A DNA stretch of 54,193 bases, taken from an uncultured Collinsella sp. (GTDB lineage: Bacteria > Actinomycetota > Coriobacteriia > Coriobacteriales > Coriobacteriaceae). Below, in pieces: positions 7,926-16,195 of the stretch. Where the stretch lies: positions 1 through 54,193 of the forward strand of contig CAJMHR010000010.1 of NCBI GenBank assembly GCA_905213265.1, in the 5' to 3' direction. Each line of letters begins with the position of its first letter. The first letter of the stretch is position 1. Both the position numbers and the translations under genes were made by a program. The notes beneath the pieces were generated by a model. The model worked only from the letters and a program-made list of their open reading frames with translations. It made no database searches and was not told where the DNA came from.

Positions 7926-9509
7926 TTATGCCTCCTTATTTCGATCGAACACGATTTGTCCGTCCGACATCGTCATATCAACCGAAAGATCGCGTGCGTC
8001 GCGATAATCGAGGTCGAACACATCCCGATCGAGCACGCAGATATCAGCAAGCTTGCCGACCTCGAGCGTACCCAGCTCGTCTTCGCGCATCAGATCGTAC
8101 GCGCCCCCGGCAGTCCAAGCACGCAAGAGCTCGACAAGCGTCAGCGCGTTGGCCTCATTCACGGGCAGTCCATCGTCGAAGTATCCGCCGCACGCACTGT
8201 AGATTGACTCGCCCAGGCTCGGAATCAGCAGCGGCAAATCCGTACCACAGCACACCGTGCATCCGGAATCTTCCATGCCGCGGCGATTCCAGCTGTGCAA
8301 AAGTCGCGTCTTGCCAATTTGTCGACGCATCATCGACAGGCAATCCTCGCGCCGGTCCAGCGTCAGAATCTGCGGATAGACCTCGCAAATTCCACCTAAC
8401 TTGCCAAACTTGACAAGATCGGTCGGATCAGAGTTCTCGAGATCGGTAATCGCATGGCGGCGAAGCAACCGTCCATGCTCGTCTCGAGGCAGCGAGGCAT
8501 AGAGCGCCACGGTGCGACGAACGGCGCCATCGCCCTGGCAATGCAAGGAATATCGGAAGCCGTCAGCATCAATTGCGCGCAGCTCGTTCTCAATCAGATC
8601 CCACTCGGGCTCCTCGACAACCGTCTTGCCGGCAGCGCCCGCATCGGCCGTGTCCTCATAGGGGTCAATCATCTCGGCAAGCCCCGCCCATACGCCGCGA
8701 TCGGTCATACGGTTGAAGCCAGAAAAACGAACGAACGGTCCCCGGAAGCGCTCTCGTGCCTCGCGGGCATATGCCAGATTTGCACCGGCACCCACCGGCT
8801 GCGACATCATAGAGACGCGAACCGTCAGCTCACCAGATTCCTCACGGCGAGCCATTTCGTCGGCAAAACCGTAGTAGTCATCAAACGCCATCTCCTTGAT
8901 GGCGGTAACGCCGCGCTCGTTAAGCATGCTCATGTAGTCCGAATACCCCGCACGTACCTCGGGCAGCGCGAGGAAATCGCTCATCATGCGCCAGATCTTC
9001 TCGGCATAGCACGCCTGGGGTGTAAAGCCGTATCGTGCACTGGCGGCAGCATTGAGAACGCAGGTCTCCGCACCCGGTGTAAAGCAGACGACAGGGATAT
9101 CGCCAAAACAATCGTCAAACACAGCTGCCGTATTTGCGTTCTCGGCATCCGATGCCAACGTTTCGGGTAGGCTGTGGCCAAAAGCCGCCGCGCAATCCGG
9201 ATGATCTTCTTTCCATGCACGCAAGAGCGACACGGCCTCTTTGGCATCAGCGATGCCGGACAGATCAGACCCCAACGTCCGCAGCGCCCAGCCTGTATAG
9301 AAGGTATGCACATCGATCAGGCCAGGCATGACGGTACGGTCGCCCAGATCAACTACCTCGTCCGCTTGGGTCAAATACGAAGCTACCTCACACTTGGTGC
9401 CAACCGCCTCAATTCGATTGCCACGGACCGCTACGAAACCTTCGAACGGCAGGTCCCCCGTACCGGTAAAGACGCTCTTAGACGTCAGGACCGTTAAACG
9501 ATCAGACAT
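7926..9509 (-). CDS. YtcJ-like amidohydrolase in the fructoselysine operon
   Basis: This 527-aa protein belongs to the amidohydrolase-3 (YtcJ/NfdA) group. It has PGLIDVH near the N-terminus, LHCQGDG in the middle, RRHAIT as a later metal histidine and CGTDLPLL as the final aspartate. Unusually, the first motif reads HTFY instead of HxH, so one usual metal histidine is missing. The start at 9509 is an ATG with AGGTGG upstream; it lies 9 bases after the transporter stop. An obvious guess is release of the Amadori amino acid from an acylated or peptide form before epimerisation and phosphorylation. That role is inference only. Confidence 0.75.
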   Translation of the reverse strand: MSDRLTVLTSKSVFTGTGDLPFEGFVAVRGNRIEAVGTKCEVASYLTQADEVVDLGDRTVMPGLIDVHTFYTGWALRTLGSDLSGIADAKEAVSLLRAWKEDHPDCAAAFGHSLPETLASDAENANTAAVFDDCFGDIPVVCFTPGAETCVLNAAASARYGFTPQACYAEKIWRMMSDFLALPEVRAGYSDYMSMLNERGVTAIKEMAFDDYYGFADEMARREESGELTVRVSMMSQPVGAGANLAYAREARERFRGPFVRFSGFNRMTDRGVWAGLAEMIDPYEDTADAGAAGKTVVEEPEWDLIENELRAIDADGFRYSLHCQGDGAVRRTVALYASLPRDEHGRLLRRHAITDLENSDPTDLVKFGKLGGICEVYPQILTLDRREDCLSMMRRQIGKTRLLHSWNRRGMEDSGCTVCCGTDLPLLIPSLGESIYSACGGYFDDGLPVNEANALTLVELLRAWTAGGAYDLMREDELGTLEVGKLADICVLDRDVFDLDYRDARDLSVDMTMSDGQIVFDRNKEA

Positions 9510-9518
9510 CACAACCAC

Positions 9519-10982
9519 CTACACCGGAAGCATGCCAGAGATTGCCGTTACGATCAGGCCAAAGACGACCATGAAAATGAAGAACTTCCAAATGGTCTTC
9601 CACCATTGGCCAAACGAAATCTTAGCCACGGCAAGGCCGGCGACCGTCATGCCCGCCACGGGACTGATGGTGTTGATGGTCTGATTAGCAAACTGGAGCG
9701 CGGTAACGGCAGCTTCGGGATTGAGGCCCATAAGCTCGGTCAGCGGACCCATGACGGGCATGGTGAGCGCCGCAAGTCCAGAACTCGAGGGAACCAGCAA
9801 AGAGAGCAGGCCAAGGACGATATACATAAACGTGGTGTAGACGGCAGCGGGTGCACCGGCGAGCGCAGTAGCGAGCGCCTGGAGGATGGTGTCGATGATC
9901 ATGCCGCCCTCGGCGATGACCAGAATACCGCGAGCGATACCGATAACGATAGCAGCGTACGCAAAATCGGCGAGACCCTTAACGAACTCCTCAGCGATCG
10001 TCTGCTGGTCAAGACCGCCCAGGATACCGGCAAGCAAGCCCATGCCAAGGAACACGGCGGAAATCTCATTCATGTACCAGCCCTGGGTAACAAGACCCCA
10101 GACGATAATGCCCATACCGCAGGCAAAATCGATAAGTACGAGCTTCTGACGGGTAGTGAACTCTTCCTCGATGGAGGCATCGGTCACGGAAAACTCAACA
10201 CGCTTGAGCTTGTCGTCCTCGTACGTAATGGACGACTCGGGGTTTTTCTTGACGCGCATAGCGTAGCGCATGGCCCATGCGATACCGACGGCAGTAAAGA
10301 TGACCCAAGAAACGGCGCGCAGCCACAGCTGAGGATTGCCCTCGATGCCAATGATGCCCTGGGCGATCAAAACATTAAACGGGTCGATGGTCGAAGCACA
10401 ATATCCCAGGTTAGGACCAAGGAAGCAGATGATGAATGCCGTCATCGAGTCATAACCGATACCCATCATGATGGGAATGAAGATGGCATAGAACGGCAGG
10501 GCTTCCTCAGACATGCCAAACGTAGTGCCGCAAATGGACAGCAACGTCATCGTAATGGGAATGATGAGGATGTCCTTGTTCTTGAGCTTTTTAATCACAC
10601 GGCTCATGCCGGCATTCAAAGCGTTGGTCTTGGTGATGATTGCGAACGATCCGCCAATCAATAAGACGAACGCAACGACGTCGGCAGCCTCCTGGATGCC
10701 CTTAGTGGGCGCTTGCAGGACCGCGAAGATATCCTGACCCAGATTGATGGTCTCGCCGGTCTCGGAATCGGTGTAGTTCTTATCGACCTGTTCATAGGTT
10801 CCAGCAACGGCGACTTCGCGCTCGCCCGCCGCTGTCGAAATCGTCTTGCGCTGATACTGACCCGAGGGAACGATCCAAGTCAGGACCGCAAAGACAACGA
10901 TCAGCAAGAACATGATCGTATAGACATGCGGTAATTTGAACTTAAAACGTCTGTTTGTCTTCTTCGCCTTCGTATCTGACAT
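9519..10982 (-). CDS. YfcC-family (DcuC-type) membrane carrier
   Basis: This 487-aa protein has 11-13 hydrophobic segments after a short basic cytoplasmic N-terminus. The fold and motifs (WIVPSG near residue 40, LLVPSSSG and QFANQTINTISP late in the protein) are those of the YfcC family, which is related to C4-dicarboxylate and basic amino acid carriers. The start at 10982 has GGAGG 5 bases upstream. As the only transporter in the operon it probably imports the fructoselysine-type substrate in place of the FrlA permease or the ABC systems of other bacteria. Substrate is inferred from context. Confidence 0.8.
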   Translation of the reverse strand: MSDTKAKKTNRRFKFKLPHVYTIMFLLIVVFAVLTWIVPSGQYQRKTISTAAGEREVAVAGTYEQVDKNYTDSETGETINLGQDIFAVLQAPTKGIQEAADVVAFVLLIGGSFAIITKTNALNAGMSRVIKKLKNKDILIIPITMTLLSICGTTFGMSEEALPFYAIFIPIMMGIGYDSMTAFIICFLGPNLGYCASTIDPFNVLIAQGIIGIEGNPQLWLRAVSWVIFTAVGIAWAMRYAMRVKKNPESSITYEDDKLKRVEFSVTDASIEEEFTTRQKLVLIDFACGMGIIVWGLVTQGWYMNEISAVFLGMGLLAGILGGLDQQTIAEEFVKGLADFAYAAIVIGIARGILVIAEGGMIIDTILQALATALAGAPAAVYTTFMYIVLGLLSLLVPSSSGLAALTMPVMGPLTELMGLNPEAAVTALQFANQTINTISPVAGMTVAGLAVAKISFGQWWKTIWKFFIFMVVFGLIVTAISGMLPV

Positions 10983-11042
10983 AGATACCTCCAAAGAACT
11001 CGAGACTGCATCGCATCTCGCTTCAACGCTTGCATAAGGCAA

Positions 11043-11090
11043 ACGTTCTATGACGTTCTATAGATTACCAGCAGCTTTTCCCGTCATCAA
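11043..11090 (-). promoter_or_regulatory. Promoter with tandem operator-like repeats before the fructoselysine operon
   Basis: On the minus strand, TTGATG (11085-11090) and TAATCT (11062-11067) form a -35/-10 pair with a 17-bp spacer. Two 9-bp direct repeats ACGTTCTAT at 11043-11051 and 11053-11061, one helical turn apart, sit at the expected start of transcription. They could be where the upstream GntR regulator binds, although GntR sites are more often inverted repeats. Confidence 0.5.
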
Positions 11091-11151
11091 GATAATTTCA
11101 AACTGATTGCCGCAACGCGGTTGAACGGTCGCGTTCGCGCCGTGAACGGTA

Positions 11152-11188
11152 TGGAAGCGCCCGGTGAGATGATCCACCGGGCGTTTCC
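11152..11188 (-). terminator. Hairpin between gntR and the yfcC-like gene
   Basis: A 9-bp perfect stem CGCCCGGTG/CACCGGGCG (11158-11166 and 11175-11183) is flanked by a further TGGAA/TTCCA pairing. It lies just downstream of the regulator and has only a weak T tract on the minus strand, so read-through is possible. Confidence 0.6.
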
Positions 11189-11200
11189 ATTCGCAATGTC

Positions 11201-11944
11201 CTAGATGTCAAAAACGTAGCGAGACCCAACGATCCGCTGACGACCGATGATAAACGGCCGCCGTTGCTCATCGAAAAAGAAGGCTTCCATATAAAACAAG
11301 GGTTCGCCAACGGGAACCGCCAGCAACCGAGCGACCTCGGGCGATGCGCACGCGATCTCGAGCGTGCACGGGTCGGTAAACGCGGGCATGCGGCCAGTCT
11401 GGTTGCGCACGAACTCAAAAATGGATTGGTTAGATAGAGGCGCCGTTGATAGATAGGCGTTGTCCTCGTAAACGTATATGTTGTTCTCAAGCATGACGGG
11501 GACGCCATCGGCAGTACGCACGCGCTCAACGCAAATCAAGTCAGTTCCAACGGGAACACCAAAGAAATGTGCTTCGGTGGAATCCGCCGGCAGTATCTTT
11601 CTCGAAATGACACACGCCCCCGGTTCCATTCCGTTAACGCGGCATGCGTCCGAAAAACTCTGAACGTCATCCTTCTGGCGAATCTTGCGCTTGAGCTTGG
11701 GGGCATTGACAAACGTGCCTTTCCCCTGTCGCTTCGTTAGATAGCCCTGCTGGACGAGCTCCTCAATAGCACGTCGCACGGTAACGCGGCCAACTTTATA
11801 GCTCTCAGCCAATTCGAATTCGTTGGGTATCCGCGCGCCTGCCTTGTAGGCGCCGGAGTTGATTTCGTTTTTAATGATATCGATAACCTGTTGGTACAGC
11901 GGTATCGCTGCTTTACCGTCAGTTAGCCCTTCAGTCGGTGGCAT
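11201..11944 (-). CDS. GntR/HutC-family regulator with UTRA domain (FrlR-like)
   Basis: This 247-aa regulator has an N-terminal winged helix (about residues 12-78, with RVTVRRAIEELVQQGYL as recognition helix and wing) and a UTRA ligand-binding domain (about 95-240). Such proteins sense a sugar phosphate or amino acid derivative. It is encoded directly upstream of the fructoselysine genes on the same strand, separated by a hairpin and by the operon promoter. The natural reading is substrate-responsive repression of that promoter, with fructoselysine 6-phosphate as a likely inducer by analogy with FrlR. GAGGG lies just before the ATG. Confidence 0.85.
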   Translation of the reverse strand: MPPTEGLTDGKAAIPLYQQVIDIIKNEINSGAYKAGARIPNEFELAESYKVGRVTVRRAIEELVQQGYLTKRQGKGTFVNAPKLKRKIRQKDDVQSFSDACRVNGMEPGACVISRKILPADSTEAHFFGVPVGTDLICVERVRTADGVPVMLENNIYVYEDNAYLSTAPLSNQSIFEFVRNQTGRMPAFTDPCTLEIACASPEVARLLAVPVGEPLFYMEAFFFDEQRRPFIIGRQRIVGSRYVFDI

Positions 11945-11970
11945 ATACCCTCTCCAAGCACGATTAAGTC

Positions 11971-12020
11971 TAAAGCGGGCTCAGGGGCATTCAACAAGCC
12001 CTTAAGCCCGCATTAGCTTA
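11971..12020 (-). terminator. Terminator after the HAD gene upstream of gntR
   Basis: GCGGGCT (11975-11981) pairs with AGCCCGC (12005-12011), and an inner AGGGGC/GCCCTT pairing extends the stem. On the minus strand it is followed by TTTAGACTTAAT. It separates the HAD gene from gntR. Confidence 0.55.
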
Positions 12021-12094
12021 AAGTATGCTAGGTGTCGCACCAAAATGTTGGCTATTTACTCATCAGACCCGAAAAACGCGCAACTACCGCGCTC

Positions 12095-12754
12095 CTAAGA
12101 AAGCGTGAGCAGCTCCGGCAGCTGGTCGATAATCTTGTCCGCGGCATCCTGGCTAAAGCCAAAGCGTTCCTCGCGCTTGGCAATGACTGTCAGGCCGGCT
12201 CGCTTGCCAGCGGTGATGCCGGGCACCGAATCCTCAACGCAGCAGCAGCGATTCGCGGGCAGCCCCAGCAGGTCCAGCGCATGCAGGTAGATGTCGGGCT
12301 CGGGTTTGCTCTCCTTAAACTGCTCGCCGCTCACCACATACTCAAAGGCATCAGACAGCCCGCATGCGTTGAGCACTTCCTCGATGCTAACCATGGGAGA
12401 CGAGCTGGCAAGCGCCACGCGAACGCCACGGCGCGGCAGCTCTCGAATCGTATCCACGGCGCCTGGGTTAATCAAAGCCTGATAGTCACGCGGACGCTTA
12501 TGCGCCCACTCGTCCCAACGGGCCAACGCCTCCTCGCCAGTGAAGTGTCCCTTACCGGCGCGCTCAAACCAATCGACCAGCATATGCAGGAAGAACTGAT
12601 GCGAGGTACCGACCTGCCCATTCAACTCCTCTTGAGTCAGATTAAGTCCAAGCTCCTTGGCAAACGCGGCAGTCTCGCCCAAGTAGTAATACTCGGTATC
12701 GACAATGACGCCGTCCATGTCAAAGATAACGGCGTCGAACGGAAATGCGGACAC
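12095..12754 (-). CDS. HAD-superfamily phosphatase, beta-phosphoglucomutase-like
   Basis: This protein of about 219 aa begins at a GTG codon with GGGAGG five bases upstream; the ATG further up lies within the preceding terminator. It has HAD motif I DMDGVIVDT, motif II ALASSSP, the lysine in KESKPEPD and motif IV VEDSVPG, with a helical cap after motif I. This is the PgmB/YhcW-type subfamily that acts on small sugar phosphates. It follows a second HAD phosphatase separated by a terminator, so both may salvage sugar phosphates, but the substrate cannot be named. Confidence 0.82.
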   Translation of the reverse strand: MSAFPFDAVIFDMDGVIVDTEYYYLGETAAFAKELGLNLTQEELNGQVGTSHQFFLHMLVDWFERAGKGHFTGEEALARWDEWAHKRPRDYQALINPGAVDTIRELPRRGVRVALASSSPMVSIEEVLNACGLSDAFEYVVSGEQFKESKPEPDIYLHALDLLGLPANRCCCVEDSVPGITAGKRAGLTVIAKREERFGFSQDAADKIIDQLPELLTLS

Positions 12755-12769
12755 GGCACCCTCCCTAGC

Positions 12770-12795
12770 AAAAGGACGCCCGCAAGCAGGCGCCC
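12770..12795 (-). terminator. Terminator between two HAD phosphatase genes
   Basis: On the minus strand GGGCGCC pairs with GGGCGTCC (one G-U) around a TGCTTGC loop and is followed by TTTT. It stops transcription from the Cof-type HAD gene just before the ribosome site of the next gene. Confidence 0.7.
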
Positions 12796-12818
12796 GAGCC
12801 ATGCATTAATCGGCGATT

Positions 12819-13661
12819 CTAACCCAGCAGCTTATCCAGCGCCACCGCAATGCCATCTTCGTTGTTATCGGCGGTCACCATCTGGGCTACAGCCTTAACC
12901 TCTTCGACGGCGTTACCCATGGCAACACCGGTGCCGGCCCACTCAATCATGGACTTGTCGTTCTGGCCGTCGCCAAACGATACGACCTCACTGGCATCGA
13001 TGCCGAGCTTGGGCAGGGCACCCTCGAGTGCGCGGGCCTTGTCGATACCGGGCGCCGTGTACTCAAAGTACCAGTCGGCCGTAAACATGCCCGAAAGCGT
13101 CTGCTTAAAGGGCGCATACATCTCCTCGTAATGCGCCTGCAGGTAGGCCGGATCGCCCGCCGTCAGCAGCTTGTCCACGGGATAAGCATCAGCGACCTCA
13201 TGCAGGCTCTCCACCTCGCGAATCTTAAGATCGCACGCATCGCGCTCGTATTTGACGATGTTTTTCTGCGAGCCGTCAGGCAGCGTGATCATGCAGTGAT
13301 ACGAATCCACGACATGCAAATCGCGACCGAGCGAAATCATAGGGATCACGTCAAAATTACGCAGGTGATCAATCAGACGGTGCAGCTCGTCAGCCGGCAT
13401 AGCCTGGTCAAAAAGGACCTCATCGGTCTGAGCGTCGACCACATGCGCGCCATTAAAGGCAACCAGCAGACCGTCATGGTTTTGAAGGTCGAGCTCCTGC
13501 GCCAAGGCGTGCAGTCCCCATGCGGGACGGCCCGAAGCCAAGATGAGCTTAATGCCCGACTCCTGCGCCGCGAGCAGCTTCTCGCGCGTACGCGGGCTAA
13601 TCACTTTCTGATCGTTGGTGAGCGTACCGTCGATATCCATCGCGATGGCTTTGATTGCCAT
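12819..13661 (-). CDS. Cof-type HAD-IIB sugar phosphatase (YidA-like)
   Basis: This 280-aa protein has motif I DIDGTLTND, motif II LASGRP, a large IIB cap in the middle and SFGDGQND/MGNA near the end as motif IV. That is the Cof/YidA layout. Such enzymes dephosphorylate small sugar phosphates in the cytoplasm with low specificity. The start at 13661 has GGGAGG 5 bases upstream, whereas the earlier in-frame ATG codons have none. It is a probable single-gene unit ending at the hairpin at 12770-12795. Confidence 0.85.
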   Translation of the reverse strand: MAIKAIAMDIDGTLTNDQKVISPRTREKLLAAQESGIKLILASGRPAWGLHALAQELDLQNHDGLLVAFNGAHVVDAQTDEVLFDQAMPADELHRLIDHLRNFDVIPMISLGRDLHVVDSYHCMITLPDGSQKNIVKYERDACDLKIREVESLHEVADAYPVDKLLTAGDPAYLQAHYEEMYAPFKQTLSGMFTADWYFEYTAPGIDKARALEGALPKLGIDASEVVSFGDGQNDKSMIEWAGTGVAMGNAVEEVKAVAQMVTADNNEDGIAVALDKLLG

Positions 13662-13810
13662 ATATGCCTCCCTGTCATTGAACAACCTTGTCTGAGCCAT
13701 CATACAGAACACCCATCGCGACTCCGTTTACAACGGGCAAAAAGTCATATTGTCTCGAACATGAACGGCGTGTGGTCGTGAAGCTTTATCGCTCAGGTCA
13801 AATACGTCTG

Positions 13811-14485
13811 CTAGCGACGCTCATCCGTCGGTGCGCCCTCGACGATCGCGATGCCCGCCGATGCGCCTAACGCGCTGGCGCCGGCCTCGATGAATGCGCA
13901 AGCCTCTTCGTAATTATGGATACCGCCCGCCGCCTTGATTGCCACGGCATCGCCGAGCACCTCGTGCATCAGCCGCACGTCCTCGAGCTTAGCACCGCCA
14001 AAGCTTCTGCCGGTCGATGTCTTAAGGAATCCCGGCTTGGCCTCCAGCGCGATCTCGCATACACGGCGCTTGGCGGCGTCGTCGCCGTCCAGCTTGCACA
14101 TCTCGACGATTACCTTGTCAGTGATGCCATGCGCGCGACAAAAATCAGCAATGGTAGTCATCTCGCGCTCGATGGCATCAAAATCGCGGTTCTCGATCGA
14201 CCCCTGATTCAAAACGTAGTCAATCTCGGTAAAGCCACACGCAGCGTATTCCTCAAACCTCGCAAGCTTCTCCTCAAGCGTCATAGTGCCCTGGGGAAAG
14301 TCGATGGCGCCGGCAAGGATGATGTCAGAGCCCTCGAGCATGGCGCGGCCCGTCTCGTACTCCTGAAGGTTCGCGAATACGCAGCGAAAGTTGTACTTTA
14401 ACGCCTTCTCGACATACTGCTCAAACGTGTCCTCGGGGGCATCGATATAGTCGATGTATTTATTGATGGGTTTGGCAAGTGTCAT
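13811..14485 (-). CDS. deoC: Deoxyribose-phosphate aldolase
   Basis: This 224-aa class I aldolase has the Schiff-base lysine K155 in GFLKTSTG, the second lysine K184 in AIKAAGGI and the aspartate in the EIDYVLN segment (near residue 89). All are at the positions used by DeoC. It cleaves 2-deoxyribose 5-phosphate to glyceraldehyde 3-phosphate and acetaldehyde in nucleoside salvage. AGGAGG lies 6 bases before the ATG. It stands alone here rather than in a deo operon; a palindromic operator candidate lies about 120 bases upstream. Confidence 0.92.
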   Translation of the reverse strand: MTLAKPINKYIDYIDAPEDTFEQYVEKALKYNFRCVFANLQEYETGRAMLEGSDIILAGAIDFPQGTMTLEEKLARFEEYAACGFTEIDYVLNQGSIENRDFDAIEREMTTIADFCRAHGITDKVIVEMCKLDGDDAAKRRVCEIALEAKPGFLKTSTGRSFGGAKLEDVRLMHEVLGDAVAIKAAGGIHNYEEACAFIEAGASALGASAGIAIVEGAPTDERR

Positions 14486-14604
14486 GCTGGGCCTCCTTGT
14501 TCAGGACTGACAACCGATTCGTGGTTTCACGCGAAATACCACGTTCAATGTACGCCCGACATACAAGGACAGCGTCCGCATTCCGACAAGTGGTATGAAA
14601 TTAG

Positions 14605-14624
14605 CTGTAAACGTATATTTACAG
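14605..14624. promoter_or_regulatory. Palindromic operator candidate upstream of deoC
   Basis: CTGTAAA and TTTACAG flank a 6-bp centre, giving a perfect 7+6+7 palindrome. It lies in the long intergenic region between deoC (minus strand) and the ClpP/VirD4 cassette (plus strand). The shape suits a LacI- or DeoR-type repressor, but which gene it controls is unknown. Confidence 0.45.
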
Positions 14625-14872
14625 ACAGCGAATGGCACCGCACGCGGATGCCGACAGCAAGACATCCCCCCTCAATACACCCTCATGCCCCTTTACTGTT
14701 TGCGGCCAGAAATGATGAGCTGCACAACGTCGTTAGCGGTCGAATTCGACCTCTGACGACGTCACGCGACTCATCGTATCCGACCGACAACAGAAAAGGG
14801 GCACGTTCGCATAGCGTGGCGCGTGACGGTTGCAAAACCACCCCATTTGAAACAAACGCAAAAAAGTACTTG

Positions 14873-14925
14873 CAAAGACGCGTTCCGACATATAAGTTGA
14901 TAAAAGACCGCCGTTGCGGTTTTAA
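14873..14925 (+). promoter_or_regulatory. Candidate promoter and attenuator of the ClpP/VirD4 cassette
   Basis: In the 755-base gap between deoC and the cassette, TTGCAA and TAAGTT are spaced by 17 bases. Immediately downstream, ACCGC...GCGGT forms a small stem followed by TTTTAAG, which could act as an early attenuator. The remaining roughly 300 bases before the start codon show no further structure or ORF that I can support. Confidence 0.4.
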
Positions 14926-15241
14926 GTAGATCGAGCATATGAAATTTCAGTTTTTAGCGTGTAAGAGAAAGAAGATCGGCAAAGTACAACCCCAAACGCA
15001 ATGACAACTTAATGAGGTAACTGCCACATGTGAGGCACCCAGGGCATTGCTGTCTCGATTTTGAGCACGATGCCTTCCGCCTTGCATGGGCCGTTCCATC
15101 CCGCCCCTGCAGCAACTGCCTCACGGGCTCATTGAAAACCGCATAGCACCCCAACGTCAGCACATCACCCACGGCAAGCACATCACTCACGACAACCAAC
15201 ACATCAACAAACAGCACGAACATCAACCGATTGGAGAAGCT

Positions 15242-16132
15242 ATGACAAACCACCACGCTGAAGACGGCGATAAGAAAAGCATTCTGGATGCCCGCATTGA
15301 GCGAGCATATGCAAACGAATATGACGCCGCCTTTGCCGCCGCGACCATCAAGAACTACGCGTCGCTACCGCTCGCGACGATCTTGGCCGACCACCCTCAA
15401 CTGCTGAAGCGCTGTACAAAGATCATGGGCGACCCCGACATTCGCAAGCTGACAGACCCCTATGCCCCAAAACGCGACAACGATTCGTACGTTCTTACCG
15501 TAGGCTGCCTAGCCCATATGCTTACGGCGCTCGACACGAAACTCAAGCTCGAATGGGAACCCGACGAGCGTCATGAACTCGAAAGCAAGCGGAACACCCT
15601 GCGCACCGCACTGTTCCTTCCGTTGGACGGCCTCAAGCGCTGCAACGTCGAGCTCAATACACAGGCGCGGCAAAAGCCCGAGACCACAGGGCAGAAAACT
15701 CCAAGACCCCATGCGGCCATCGTCGACCGCAACCGATATAACCGCATGACCGCGCATTTTTCTGCCGAGGGAGCAGCCATAAGGACGCTGATCGACCTGC
15801 TGTGCCTCCTGAGCATCAACGAGCTATTTGAGGGCTATCTCGCCCTTGTTCCCGCGACGGCACCCAAGTCGGTAGCAAAGATCATCGAGACCTGCAGACG
15901 CCAGTTTGAGCGCCATCGCAATGGCAGCGAGATGAACGCCAGCATCGCGCAGTACTACGCGGCTCATTACAAAAATGACGGATGTGCCCCTGTCGAGCAT
16001 CAGCTGCGGCTCGCCTACACCACGCCCGCCGCAACGCTCTATCGCTTTGGAGCCCTTGGCGCTTGCGAGCCGCACGAACAGGCAGCCTGCCCCACAACCG
16101 AGCTCGATCTCAGGCTCGGACGAACCCTGTAG
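15242..16132 (+). CDS. Unrecognised 296-aa protein, first gene of the ClpP/VirD4 cassette
   Basis: I do not recognise this protein. It has no signal peptide and no membrane segment, and it appears mostly helical with many charged residues. A basic central stretch (about residues 135-165) and two conserved-looking helical blocks (residues 80-130 and 175-250) stand out. The C-terminus ends in a low-complexity acidic/Cys-Pro tail. The start at 15242 has TTGGAG nearby, and the longer frame upstream has none. The gap of 63 bases to the clpP-like gene, on the same strand, suggests cotranscription. It could be an adaptor or substrate-recognition subunit for the protease or ATPase that follow, but that is speculation. 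Confidence 0.7.
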   Translation: MTNHHAEDGDKKSILDARIERAYANEYDAAFAAATIKNYASLPLATILADHPQLLKRCTKIMGDPDIRKLTDPYAPKRDNDSYVLTVGCLAHMLTALDTKLKLEWEPDERHELESKRNTLRTALFLPLDGLKRCNVELNTQARQKPETTGQKTPRPHAAIVDRNRYNRMTAHFSAEGAAIRTLIDLLCLLSINELFEGYLALVPATAPKSVAKIIETCRRQFERHRNGSEMNASIAQYYAAHYKNDGCAPVEHQLRLAYTTPAATLYRFGALGACEPHEQAACPTTELDLRLGRTL

Positions 16133-16195
16133 CCCGCCAGCCCCTCCGCGGGCAACAATCCTATTCCACAACACAACCAGCAGAAAGGAGTCCCC

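Noticed and set aside
14521..14543. A parS-like palindrome (GGTTTCACGCGAAATA)
   Set aside because: It differs from the parS consensus at three of 16 positions and is far from any recognisable origin; likely a small hairpin upstream of deoC.
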